Shown: piece after piece, positions 55,600 through 64,000 of the stretch | How the letters are laid out: the number at the start of each line of letters is the position of its first letter | Numbering within the stretch: position 1 is the first letter of the stretch | Assembly (NCBI GenBank): GCA_036320915.1 | Contig: JAXBDG010000004.1 | Coordinates: 1,054,001 to 1,118,000 of the forward strand | Reading direction: 5' to 3' | DNA length: 64,000 nucleotides | DNA from: Linnemannia elongata | Lineage: Eukaryota > Mortierellomycota > Mortierellomycetes > Mortierellales > Mortierellaceae | The notes under the pieces: generated by a model | The model's database searches: none | Seen by the model: only the letters and a program-made list of their open reading frames with translations | Told to the model about the DNA's origin: nothing | Translations under genes and position numbers: made by a program

Positions 55600-56110
55600 T
55601 TTCCTTCATTTTGTTCTCTTCATTATCTTACCTCTACCACGCCTGTCCTTAGTTAGGTTGACGAGGTCAAGCTCCTTGAAGCAGCAGAGTATTCGCTGCT
55701 TGTTGCCGTTTGAAAGATATGTCCTCTTGCAGGGAAGTGTAGAAAAATACTGTTCTATTCCAAAATAAAAGAGAGGCTCAGGTGAGAACTCGACTTTAAC
55801 ACGACAGTTCATTCTGTGTAGAATAATGAGCTGAACGACCTTCTCAATCAAGTGGAGTATTAGTCCTGAGTTGAACAGTCTACGCGATGTTCGAGGGGCG
55901 ATCTCGCGCCGCCAAAGGATATAATGTTAAGTATACTGATGAACGCCTGGCAGCAGAGTTGGCACTGAAGAAAGGCAACTTTCTTGCTCCGCCCTGATCG
56001 CTCCTTTTCATAGATCATCCAACTGGTGGTTTTAGCTTCTAAGCAACAAAGCAAAGTCAGATATACTGCGGACAAGCTGATGGTATGGTTGGTGATTTCT
56101 CACATACATG
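55600..56110 (-). pseudogene. Possible decayed gene fragment, unidentified
   Basis: On minus, about 55890-55612 read as one open frame with balanced amino-acid use (SGLILHLIEKVVQLIILHRM; FSPEPLFYFGIEQYFSTLPC; CFKELDLVNL), ending at a GAG|GTAAGA donor-like site. A neighbouring frame at 56075-55860 continues upstream with a shift. There is no ATG-led complete gene and I recognise no family. Composition looks more protein-like than the surrounding DNA, so a relic of a gene or transposon is possible. Confidence 0.25.
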
Positions 56111-56312
56111 GCGTCAAACTCGTCTATCCTATTTAGAAGCATGTACATATGCTCCTACAGAATCGCCCTGAAAAATGTAGTATTTGCGATGAAATGATCT
56201 ACGGCACGCACATTTTTTTCTCGACCGTGTTGATCCTCCACAAGTACTGAAATCGCCATTCCGCTCCTCTTTTCCTCTATAACAGCTCAACAATCAGCAG
56301 AACACAATAGCC

Positions 56313-57190
56313 ATGGCCACCGCAGCAATCAGAATGTCGCTCATGACCGGACGCGCCGTCCCACGCGCATGCTTCGCCAGGACCTCAACCACCACTTCGA
56401 CCATCACACCCGGATCCCGACGCCTTTTGACAACCTCGTCTCCCGCCAAGAACGCTCAAGCCAACAGTTCTAAGGCTGCCGGCGAACAGCAGCACGAGAC
56501 CATGGACTGGAACACATACTTTGCGCTTCGCAAGACCCGTCGCAACTACGAGCGCGCCTTCATGGTCCCTTCGGCCCTTGTCAGCTTGCTCGGTGCTGGA
56601 TACTACTTTGCTCAGAGAGATTTTGACCCTACTCCCATCTTTGGCATGGACCAGGTTATCGTCTACGGTATCGGCACCGTTGCAGCGGGTCTTGTCGGAT
56701 TGGCTATGGGTCCCGTCATCGGAAACAGTGTATTCAGGGCCGCCAACTCCAGAGCCAAGCCCCTTGTCGACAGAGTAAGGAACCATATCGGAACTTGGCG
56801 TGCCAATTATGCATGGATCGTTGAAGGACATGCACATGAACGCCTACGGACGTGGACATTTACATTGGCATTGACACGTGTGCCAACTTCAAACCAAGTG
56901 AACTTGTATTACCTCTTACAAGCTGGAAAAGCTGGAAGTGAACAGCCGTGTATCAGATTCAATACTCGATTTACTAATACATACATCCGCATTCTTTTCA
57001 TCGTTTATTATTACAGATGGACACGGAGTTCCTCAAGCACATTGCCAGGAACCGCGCTGACCCTGCTGCTAACTCTATCAGCAACCCCATTCCAGACTAC
57101 TACGGCGAGAAGATCAAATCTGTGAGCGAGTACCGCGCGTGGTTGAGAAAGCAGCGCGAGTTCCGCCGCAAGTCTACATTCTACGTTTAA
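56313..57190 (+). CDS. PAM17: Mitochondrial import motor subunit Pam17
   Basis: Two exons (56313-56774 and 57017-57190) join in phase 0 and give 211 residues. Pam17 is a fungus-specific inner-membrane subunit of the presequence-translocase motor and helps assemble the Pam18-Pam16 module at TIM23. The N-terminus is a typical presequence, Arg/Ser/Thr-rich without acidic residues (SLMTGRAVPRACFARTSTTT). The Pam17 core follows: MDWNTYFALRKTRRNYERAF, a first helix MVPSALVSLLGAGYYFAQ, then FGMDQVIVYGIGTVAAGLVG and MGPVIGNSVFRAANSRAKPL. Exon 2 adds MDTEFLKHIARNRADP, the PIPDYYGEKIKSVSEYRAWL block and a basic end (RKQREFRRKSTFYV), as in other Pam17 proteins. The intron is 242 nt (GTAAGG...ACAG). Confidence 0.94.
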
Positions 57191-57932
57191 GGTCGAATCA
57201 CATACAAAGAAAGGAAAACAACTAAAATAACAACAACCAACGATGCAGTCATCTAGAGATAATCCGCTTCTTGAACATTTATGTGTGCCTGACATGGCTT
57301 TTGCTTGTGATTCAGAGGTATAAGACAAGACGGAGAAAGTATATTTTTTGGCATGCATTTATTATGCAACTCTTCGCGTCAAAGCATTTACTGTCGCGAT
57401 AAACCTGTTTCTTTTCAAGCAGACAAGGGGGTTTGTTTCTTGCACTAAAGAGCGATGCGTTTGTGAGAAAGTACTCCAGCTTGTATCAGAAAGACATGGC
57501 GCACGGTTGCAATAATGGTTCAATATGTCTCTATTTCGAGTCGTTGGATAAGCAATCGCTCTCCGTTAAGGGTCGCACAAAGGACAGATTGCTGTCTCTT
57601 TGCCTGTTTGACGTTTCATCATCACACCCATCCTTTTTCTCTTATTACCACACACACTCCACACTCACGAACACACTTCACCATCGACATCCTTCATCTC
57701 GTGCCCTCTGCACCTGTCTTTCCTTCAACTCCATCGCTCAAAAGGAGTCTGCCGCGCTCTGACATCTCTGGTCCTCCAAATCAGTCAACCGATCGTCTCT
57801 CCCCAACAGCTTGAAGACACTGTGCAGCCCCTCAACCGTCGCCCTGCTTTTGTTACTCGCACCCCTTTAAACCCTCCGGTCCAACTGTCCTGATCAGTCA
57901 ACTGCTCATCCCCTTGCCCTGCCTACGTCAAG
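57191..57932 (+). promoter_or_regulatory. Intergenic region upstream of the ZIP transporter gene
   Basis: About 740 nt between two plus-strand genes. The right half (57610-57930) is C/T/A-rich, with ACCACACACACTCCACACTC, a leader-type sequence. Small frames here are not supported. Confidence 0.5.
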
Positions 57933-59261
57933 ATGGATCCCTTTTTCAGTCTCATCCTGCTATGCATCGCCATGCTGATCGCCTCCTTCCTGGCAGGAAA
58001 CGTTCCTCTCTCCTTCCACCTCTCCGAAGACCGTCTCAAGCTCATCTCTAATTTCGGTGTTGGGCTCCTTGTCGGAACGTCGCTGGTCGTTATCATCCCT
58101 GAGGGCGTCGAGACCCTCTACAGCACTCCTAAGCCAGCTAAGTCGCCCTCAGCGCAGCTTCCTCCAGCGTCAGGAATCAATGGCCACAACAAGCCTATCA
58201 AGCGTGCATTCGTCCTCTCTGACACCATTGCTGCCACTGCCGATGCTGCTGGATTGATCAAGCGCCAGGAGGACTTTGTCGTCTTCTCAGCTAACCACCC
58301 TTGCCTTGCCAGTGATCGCTTCTTGCAGAAAGAGGAGGCTAAGGCTAACTCATTCGAGGACAACATGGCAGCAACTCTCGTGGAGGACTGCGCATCCATT
58401 GCCAAGCGCCAGGAGGGCGGAGAGGATGAAGGTGCCATTGCACAAAAGCCCACAGGCCAGGAGCAGGAGAAGGATGTTGACAACGATAGTGAACGGCAGG
58501 ATGCTGGAGATGCCGACAACAGTGGTGAGGGAGAAGAGGAGGAGGAGGACGATGCGCACAAATACATTGGTCTAGCCTTGTTGTCAGGATTCATCCTGAT
58601 GTTCTTGATCGACCAGATGGGCCCGACTCATGCACACAGCCACAACAACCACGTCTCTGTCGCCGATTTCACGGAACTGCACAACCTTCAGCTGGATGAC
58701 AACAATATTCGGATGCCTTCGGCTGCTGGAATGAACGCCGGTGGTGGAAAAAAGCGTGGTAACCCCATCACTATCGGATTGGTTGTTCATGCCGCAGCGG
58801 ATGGAATTGCTTTGGGTGCCTCTGCCTCCCGTCCCGAGTTGCGCTTCATTGTCTTCCTTGCCATCATGTTGCATAAGGCCCCCGCCGCTTTCGGACTGTC
58901 GACTGTGTTGTTGCAGCATGGATTCTCTCGTCGCCAGACTCGCCAGCAGGTTGGCATCTTTGCCCTTGCTGCTCCCATCGGCGCCCTTTTGACCTATATT
59001 TTCATCCAGCTCAGCGGCCATCGCGAGGAGGCTTCGTTGCACTGGTGGACCGGCATGCTGCTTTTGTTCTCTGGAGGCACGTTCCTGTATGTGGCCATGC
59101 ATGTGATGTCCGAGATGAACAACACGGAAAAGAGCTCTGGGTCAAATGGATACAGTGTTGGAGGTGCAGGTGGGGACAAAGGTCTTTCAGTGGTGGACGT
59201 CCTCTGTGTTATTGGAGGCATGGTGGTGCCTTTGATCCTCTCCGTCGACCATGAACATTAG
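57933..59261 (+). CDS. ZIP zinc transporter, SLC39A9/ZIP9 type
   Basis: A single exon of 442 residues. ZIP proteins move zinc into the cytosol; the SLC39A9 branch acts at the Golgi/secretory system and includes yeast Atx2. Helices: about 5-24 (SLILLCIAMLIASFLAGN), 37-56 (LISNFGVGLLVGTSLVVIIP), and 210-226 (IGLALLSGFILMFLIDQM). Next come the metal-site helices IGLVVHAAADGIALGAS (HxxxD) and IVFLAIMLHKAPAAFGL (HKAPAA, as in ZIP9 rather than the HE.P.E of other ZIPs), then FALAAPIGALLTYIFIQLSG and MLLLFSGGTFLYVAMHVMSE, and a last helix before VDHEH. A His motif (HAHSHNNH) follows helix 3. The loop between helices 2 and 3 is about 150 residues, acidic (EGEEEEEDDAHK), and holds two KRQE sites, longer than in the human protein. 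Confidence 0.94.
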   Translation: MDPFFSLILLCIAMLIASFLAGNVPLSFHLSEDRLKLISNFGVGLLVGTSLVVIIPEGVETLYSTPKPAKSPSAQLPPASGINGHNKPIKRAFVLSDTIAATADAAGLIKRQEDFVVFSANHPCLASDRFLQKEEAKANSFEDNMAATLVEDCASIAKRQEGGEDEGAIAQKPTGQEQEKDVDNDSERQDAGDADNSGEGEEEEEDDAHKYIGLALLSGFILMFLIDQMGPTHAHSHNNHVSVADFTELHNLQLDDNNIRMPSAAGMNAGGGKKRGNPITIGLVVHAAADGIALGASASRPELRFIVFLAIMLHKAPAAFGLSTVLLQHGFSRRQTRQQVGIFALAAPIGALLTYIFIQLSGHREEASLHWWTGMLLLFSGGTFLYVAMHVMSEMNNTEKSSGSNGYSVGGAGGDKGLSVVDVLCVIGGMVVPLILSVDHEH

Positions 59262-59493
59262 ACAAAAGCAATTATCCTAGAAGTTATACCCCTTGTTTTG
59301 CTTTTCGTTTTCTTCTTATTTTTGTCTCTCTGTTATCATTTTTTTTTCCTTTTGTATTTCGTGCATAAAAACTTGTTGTACTGAAAACATGGCTTTTTAA
59401 TACTCGCGGTCTATGCTGTCATTTGAGGGCGGTCGAGTTTCCGTCCTACTACCCGATATGAAATGCGATCCTGATGTCCCAATGATCTTTCCC

Positions 59494-60074
59494 TTATGCG
59501 TAGGGCATCAAGCGACGCAGGTGCTTCGACTGGCGAGGAGTGGCATAAGAGGCGATACCGGCCTTGTTAAGACGCCCGCGATCCATGCCAGTGTTGATGT
59601 GACGCTTTCCTGATCTCCAGTGCTTGAACTTTCCTGAGGGGAGGGCAACGAATCTATTTTGATGTTGGGAAGAGCGCAGTGGTCAGTACGTGCAAATATA
59701 TCGATACTGTTTATGTTCGATTCTTGATCGCGGAGCAAACCCATCAGGGACAGCGCAATTGGCTTAAGTACCTCTTCTTGGCGGCAGAGTTGGTCTTGAG
59801 CTTGTAGCTCATGTGACGGACAGCGTTGCAGAGGACAGAGGTGGGGGGAGAGGCGGCAGCGGGTAATGATGTAGCTGGGCGCGATACTGCTGCAAAGACT
59901 GTGGACTTGAGAGGGCTCCAGGCGAGGGCTAGTTTTTTTGTGGAACGAAGTCAGGTGGGTTTGTTGTCAGTCCCTGGATTCTTCCACTGACTATTGTGCT
60001 TATCCTGTAGAATATACGATGCCGCCGTCTGTTGCTCGCCTCGTACCCATTGTTGATCGAATGAAGGATGCCAT
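59494..60074 (-). CDS. Mitochondrial large-subunit ribosomal protein bL35m
   Basis: Three minus-strand exons (60074-60047, 59928-59772, 59653-59494) give 114 residues. The bacterial L35 core is visible: SYKLKTNSAAKKRF, then PSGKFKHWRSGKRHINTGMD and RQSKHLRRLMPYA. L35 lies deep in the large subunit near helices of the 23S-type rRNA. The preceding 50 residues (MASFIRSTM, ALAWSPLKSTVFAAVSRPAT) form a mitochondrial presequence. Exon 1 has only 28 coding nt and was found by phase: ATG|G then CC after a CTAG acceptor. The second border splits the Arg codon of KKR as AG|A. Both introns are 118 nt. The gene is convergent with the ZIP transporter and divergent from the coiled-coil protein gene. Confidence 0.92.
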
Positions 60075-60600
60075 GGTATATATGTCTGATGTCTGTGTTG
60101 TGTGAGGATTAGACAATGTAGGAGCTGATCCCTTTTGTTTGTGCCTGTAAGGTCCGAGAAATTATTTGTGGAAGTAAAGCTCCTGCTAACAGTTGTGACT
60201 TTGAAATGCTTCGATGGAGAGGAAATAACGAAGTTACGCTTGAAATGCATTCCCTCCCGCCTTTGCTTTCAACCGCATCCTCTTTTTTTGTTTGTATCGT
60301 ATTAACAGTTCATATCCATCGATTGGCCATTCTCATTCACAACCCCACACCCATACACCTTCACGAAACACGTCGAACCGCACCCACCCACCCTTATTTA
60401 ATCCCCCAAAAGCTTGCCGCGTTCTTTTTCTTTTCTACGCATTGTACCGTACTTGTACTCTCTTTCTCCTCTTCCTTGCCACCGTCGTCCAACAATTTTA
60501 GGTTGGCGTTCCCTTCTCTCTTCGACGACCGCACTTTTTTTTTTTTTGTTTTGTCCATAGGTGGTGAATTAATATCGGACGTAATTAAATCCCCTGGGAT
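60075..60600. promoter_or_regulatory. Divergent promoter region, bL35m / coiled-coil protein
   Basis: About 525 nt between two start codons on opposite strands. It must serve both genes. It holds CACACCCATACACC repeats, CT-rich leader DNA on plus and a T-run at 60536-60546. CCTTATTTAATCC near 60390 is the only TATA-like site. Confidence 0.5.
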
Positions 60601-62856
60601 ATGTGGGATCCTGCATTCAATGGCTCCTCCGCACAGCAGCAACAGCAGGGTTCGTCCGATCTAACGACCCATCCTAGTACCGCGGCCACCAGCGCAACCG
60701 CCGATCATGATCGCCATACCCTGCATACCTTTGGGGCGAATCAACCACAAGATATCCTTGTCACGCGACAAGACCCCGCAGCAGATCTGCCATCGGTGAG
60801 GTACAATGATACCCACACATCGTCCTATCAGCAGGGGTACACTTTGCCTTCAAGCCAGGGTGGTATCAGCGAACCTTCATATCATGCGATGGGGCTACCA
60901 CCGCCGCCGCCGTCGTCGTCGTCCACAAGGTCAATCACCCCAGGACTTATATCAACCCTACCCCAAAAGACGATTGTCATCCATACTCTTGGACCCAACT
61001 CACACCAGTCTCAAGTGCTAGGAAGCATCGGCCGCTCCTACCTCGACAAGCCTAATAATATACCTATGGAGATCGGCACTATCGGCTCATCTCCTCAGCA
61101 CAGTCCGGTCTTGGGCCCTGAACATACATACGACGATACTCAACCAACATTTCCGAAAGAATCAACATCTTCACCGCCCCCGCCGTCATCGGAAACTGCG
61201 CCATTACTAGCACGTCCGCAGGTATCAACGCCACAGCAATGCAACCCGCAGGATCAATATTCGCCTACATCATCTCCCGGGCCATCACCTGCACGATCGT
61301 CGTCAACATCGCCGCCCACGAACTCGCGTGAATCATCCCCTTGTATCGCACGACTGTCGATCCCCGTGAGCCATTTGTCGCTCTTTAATGAAGCCCTCAA
61401 CAGTCCACCAGATCCTGACCTTAAGATCCGAAAGAAGACTGTCCGGTTCAACAAGAATACTTCGCCAGCAAGATCTGAGCACAGGTATGAGCGGAGGTAA
61501 TTATTTTGCTTGACGATTAATCCTTATTTTGTTCGGTTGAGCAACTCGAATGGAGCATGGCTAATTTTCGCCCCTTCTTTCTTTTCTCTGTGCTAATGGC
61601 TGACATACCATAGGGAAGTAGAGAGTTTTGGGTCGTATTCGTCAAGCAGCAAGTCGCCATCAACATCATCATCATCATCATCTCACGCAGCGTCTTCAAA
61701 GTCGACCTTTGGCAGCACGAAAGCGTCGAGTTTACAATCTCAGATCGTGGAAAGGGACCCGGAAGAGCGAATGGCTGAACTCATGGAACTCAAGCAAATG
61801 AAGTATGCAGCTATTCCTTCTCTTTATTACCGTAACATCATTTATCATTTACTACCCTACAAAAGATCGCTTCTCGTCTTACGTGATACTAACATTGTCA
61901 CATCGCTACCACTTGTTTTAACTAGGATAAGACAAGAGGATCTTCTGCACTTAAAGGATCAAGTTTTTCAGACGGGCCAGAACCTGGAAGAGAAGCAGAC
62001 GATTTTGGATGAAGTCCGGGCAGAGCGGAAGGTGCTCCATTCAGAATTGAATCGATACATCGCCATGGTCAAACAAGTCCAAAAGGACCTTGAGCTCGTA
62101 CGTTTTTGCTGCTCATTTTTCATTTTTGCAAAAGCGTGCTGAAGGAGGATCGTGTGATAGAATGGTTGTATCTAACAATACATACCCCTTCTCTCTTCTT
62201 CTTTGATAATAACCTCCGAATAGGCGACACAAGCAGAGACCCAACTGACAAAGGAACGAGACCAACTCTCACAATACTTGACCCAACTCCGCGACCACGA
62301 TTTCAAGGCCTTGAAGGAAGAAGTCGACCAACTGCGATCGAAGAAAGGCCTGCGACCGCTACCAAGTCTTGAACAGGAACAGGAAGAGTTTATGGGGCGG
62401 TACCTGGAAGAACGACGTGGACAATGGCGCCAAGATGGGATTATTCAGGACTCTGCATCTTCTTCGTCACATCAACCTTCTTCGATCGGTGCTGCAGCTG
62501 CAGGCTCCTCGTCATCTTCTTCCGCGGCTGCAGCAGGAACCAATTCAAGATCTTCTCATACACCAAGCAGCTCTTCAACAACAGCAGGAGGTCCATCGAC
62601 ATCTCGAAGCAGAGACAGGGACACGACCGAGAGCAGCCGGTCAAACAAAATGCACCAGTCTTCTTCATCCTCTTCAACTCATAGCAGGAGCCACGGTAAC
62701 AACAACAGCAGCAGCAAAACCAAGCATGAATCCTCGAGTCGCCACAACAGTAGGTCGTCGTCAAGGCGGCAGAGTAGTCGCAGCAGGAGTAACAGCCCTC
62801 CAACCACGTCATCATCATCCAGAGACGAACGCTCCAAAAAACGTTCGCGGTACTGA
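60601..62856 (+). CDS. Ser/Pro-rich coiled-coil protein with RS-like tail, unrecognised
   Basis: Four exons (60601-61496, 61614-61802, 61926-62097, 62224-62856) give 629 residues. The first 300 residues are Ser/Pro/Gln-rich and probably disordered, ending with a basic patch KIRKKTVRFNKNTSPAR; KKTVRF resembles the protein phosphatase 1 docking motif RVxF. Residues about 345-470 form a coiled coil (RMAELMELKQMKIRQEDLLH, EEKQTILDEVRAERKVLHSE, QLTKERDQLSQYLTQLRDHD). The rest is Ser/Ala-rich, then an Arg/Ser-rich tail (RHNSRSSSRRQSSRSRSN, SRDERSKKRSRY) like RS domains of splicing-associated proteins. I do not recognise the family. Exon joins are supported by continuous heptads across two introns. 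AATAAA lies at 62879. Confidence 0.78.
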
Positions 62857-62878
62857 ACTTCTCTTGTAGCCAACCCCC

Positions 62879-62884
62879 AATAAA
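62879..62884 (+). terminator. Polyadenylation signal AATAAA
   Basis: AATAAA 23 nt after the stop of the coiled-coil protein gene. This is close, but plausible in a tight convergent arrangement with eL30. Confidence 0.5.
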
Positions 62885-63078
62885 CCACTCTCTGATCATT
62901 CTCACTCGCATAAACATTCAATGCCAAGCATACAAAGATAAAATGCAAAAAAAAGAATATTCAAGTTGACCCAATTTATTTATCACATAATCCGCCCTCC
63001 GCAAAGGAGACGAAGTGCTGCTTCAAAAACAAAAGGTGCAGTATTTTTTTTCCATCGTTATATTAGAACAAAGGAAGT

Positions 63079-64000
63079 TTAAGCCTCAGTCTTGGCAATG
63101 ATGTCCGAGTCACCGGCGTCGGTGATGGAGAGGACACCGACACTATCAGAAAGGAGAAGCAAAGGAGAAAAGCGTACACGCATTAGTTAATTGAAAAAGA
63201 GCATAGGACACGAGGAACATATAAAAAGACGCGTAAATGTAATGAAAAGCTTACCGGAAGTACTTTCCGCAGGCGGTACCGAGCTCGACGTTGGTGCCAG
63301 TGTAGTGGTGGACACCGGTCTTGGACAACATGGCGTAGTACTCAATCTCCGACTTGCGAAGAGGGGGGCAGTTACCAGAGAGGATAACCAACTTGGCTGA
63401 TTATTGAGGTTCCCCGAATCAAATGTCATATCGAGAAGATAATAACAATGAAGCAAAAAAAACGGACAATAATAGCCCCCGCAATTGCATCAAGGATATA
63501 ATTGAAAGTAACAGACAACCAACGATGCCGAGGGAATAAGGGTAGAGAGAAAGGAAGAAAATAATGGGTATTGGTGAGAAAAAAGGTCTTTGGGACGTTC
63601 TCAGCCCTTGCGAGCTCCAGTCACCAAAAGAAGGGTATTGGCTTGTCCGAGGATAGGATAAGAAAAGGGGAAGAATAAAAAGGTGTATATGCTACAGAGA
63701 AACCTCTCGAGCCAGGAAAATGAATGAATGAGAATGTCACCCAATCCTTGAATGTTGAAATTCATGGATCTGAATGAGAATCCCGATCAAAACATCCTCC
63801 ATTGTCGTGTGTGCCTGTGAACGTCCTGGTAAAGTCGATTGCTGCCGTCCTGGTGAGGTCGTCATAGAAAATAGTATATCCCTCGGTACAAGCCAATTGT
63901 AAAAAAAAGGTAAACGCTGCAAAATACATCACGCTATCACTGAAACGCAAGGGAGGAGCCACTTACACTTTCCCTGACGGAGGGTCTTGAGGGTGGACTT
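63079..64000 (-). CDS. RPL30: 60S ribosomal protein eL30, 3' part (cut by window end)
   Basis: Three minus-strand exons are in the window: 64000-63967 (partial), 63396-63255 and 63142-63079. They encode [12 protein letters not shown], then [20 protein letters not shown] followed by [19 protein letters not shown] and TACGKYFR, then [20 protein letters not shown] and the stop. This is eL30, an L7Ae-fold protein of the large subunit that in yeast also binds its own pre-mRNA. The start lies beyond the window. The intron after the partial exon is 570 nt, the longest of the 33 introns I placed, and holds no clear C/D-box snoRNA by eye. The T|CC border makes Ser where many eL30 proteins have Ala (GKAKL), a conservative change. 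Confidence 0.95.

Noticed and set aside
63397..63966. Intron-encoded C/D-box snoRNA in eL30
   Set aside because: Ribosomal-protein introns often host snoRNAs, but I found no RTGATGA/CTGA pair with flanking stem by eye.

Overview
The window is nuclear DNA of a filamentous fungus. I read twelve spliced genes (33 introns of about 90-570 nt) and a set of single-exon genes. Fungus-specific proteins are present: an Mga2/Spt23-type IPT factor, Mim1/TOM13 and Pam17. They sit beside genes often missing from yeasts (CC2D1/Lgd, a CEP57-type protein, an SLC39A9-type ZIP). Upstream regions are strongly CT-rich, with long CT and poly-A/T tracts. An early-diverging lineage such as Mucoromycota/Mortierellomycotina fits best, but that placement is inference and was not tested by any search.

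Layout. 1-4592: no gene seen, low-complexity and pyrimidine-rich promoter DNA. 4593-8454 (+): Mga2/Spt23-like IPT protein that stops before the ankyrin repeats and membrane anchor of that family. 9429-12150 (-): unrecognised Lys/Pro-rich protein. 12555-15432 (-): eIF2A. 15589-16977 (-): zinc-free NADPH-type alkenal/enone reductase. 17479-19188 (-): unrecognised acidic, disordered protein. 19978-20730 (-): Mim1/TOM13 with a long N-terminal extension.

21.6-31.7 kb (+) is the most unusual part. It is a head-to-tail series of short intronless genes, each with an N-terminal membrane helix and a Pro/Tyr-rich tail with Y-x-P-Y and PY (PPxY/LPxY) motifs. Between the intact copies lie three decayed ones: a fragment with a CCT expansion, a full-length copy with three in-frame stops, and a headless copy. 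One more copy looks frameshifted near its end. The PY motifs next to a membrane helix suggest adaptors for a Nedd4/Rsp5-type ubiquitin ligase. The series closes with a His-repeat membrane protein, then a Gly/Trp/Tyr-rich secreted peptide.

Right half: zinc alcohol dehydrogenase (32731, +), type I surface protein (34836, -), CC2D1/Lgd (37078, +), CEP57-like centrosome/spindle-pole protein (40958, +), NASP/Sim3-type histone chaperone (45751, -), secreted GH20 beta-N-acetylhexosaminidase (48196, -). A 6 kb gene-poor stretch (50.1-56.3 kb) follows. Then come Pam17 (56313, +), SLC39A9-like ZIP (57933, +), mitochondrial ribosomal protein bL35m (59494, -), a Ser-rich coiled-coil protein (60601, +) and the 3' part of ribosomal protein eL30 (63079, -), cut by the window end.

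Most neighbours have unrelated housekeeping jobs. Three touch mitochondria (Mim1 and Pam17 in import, bL35m in translation) but are far apart. Exon borders were read by eye from splice signals and frame continuity; none is backed by transcript data.
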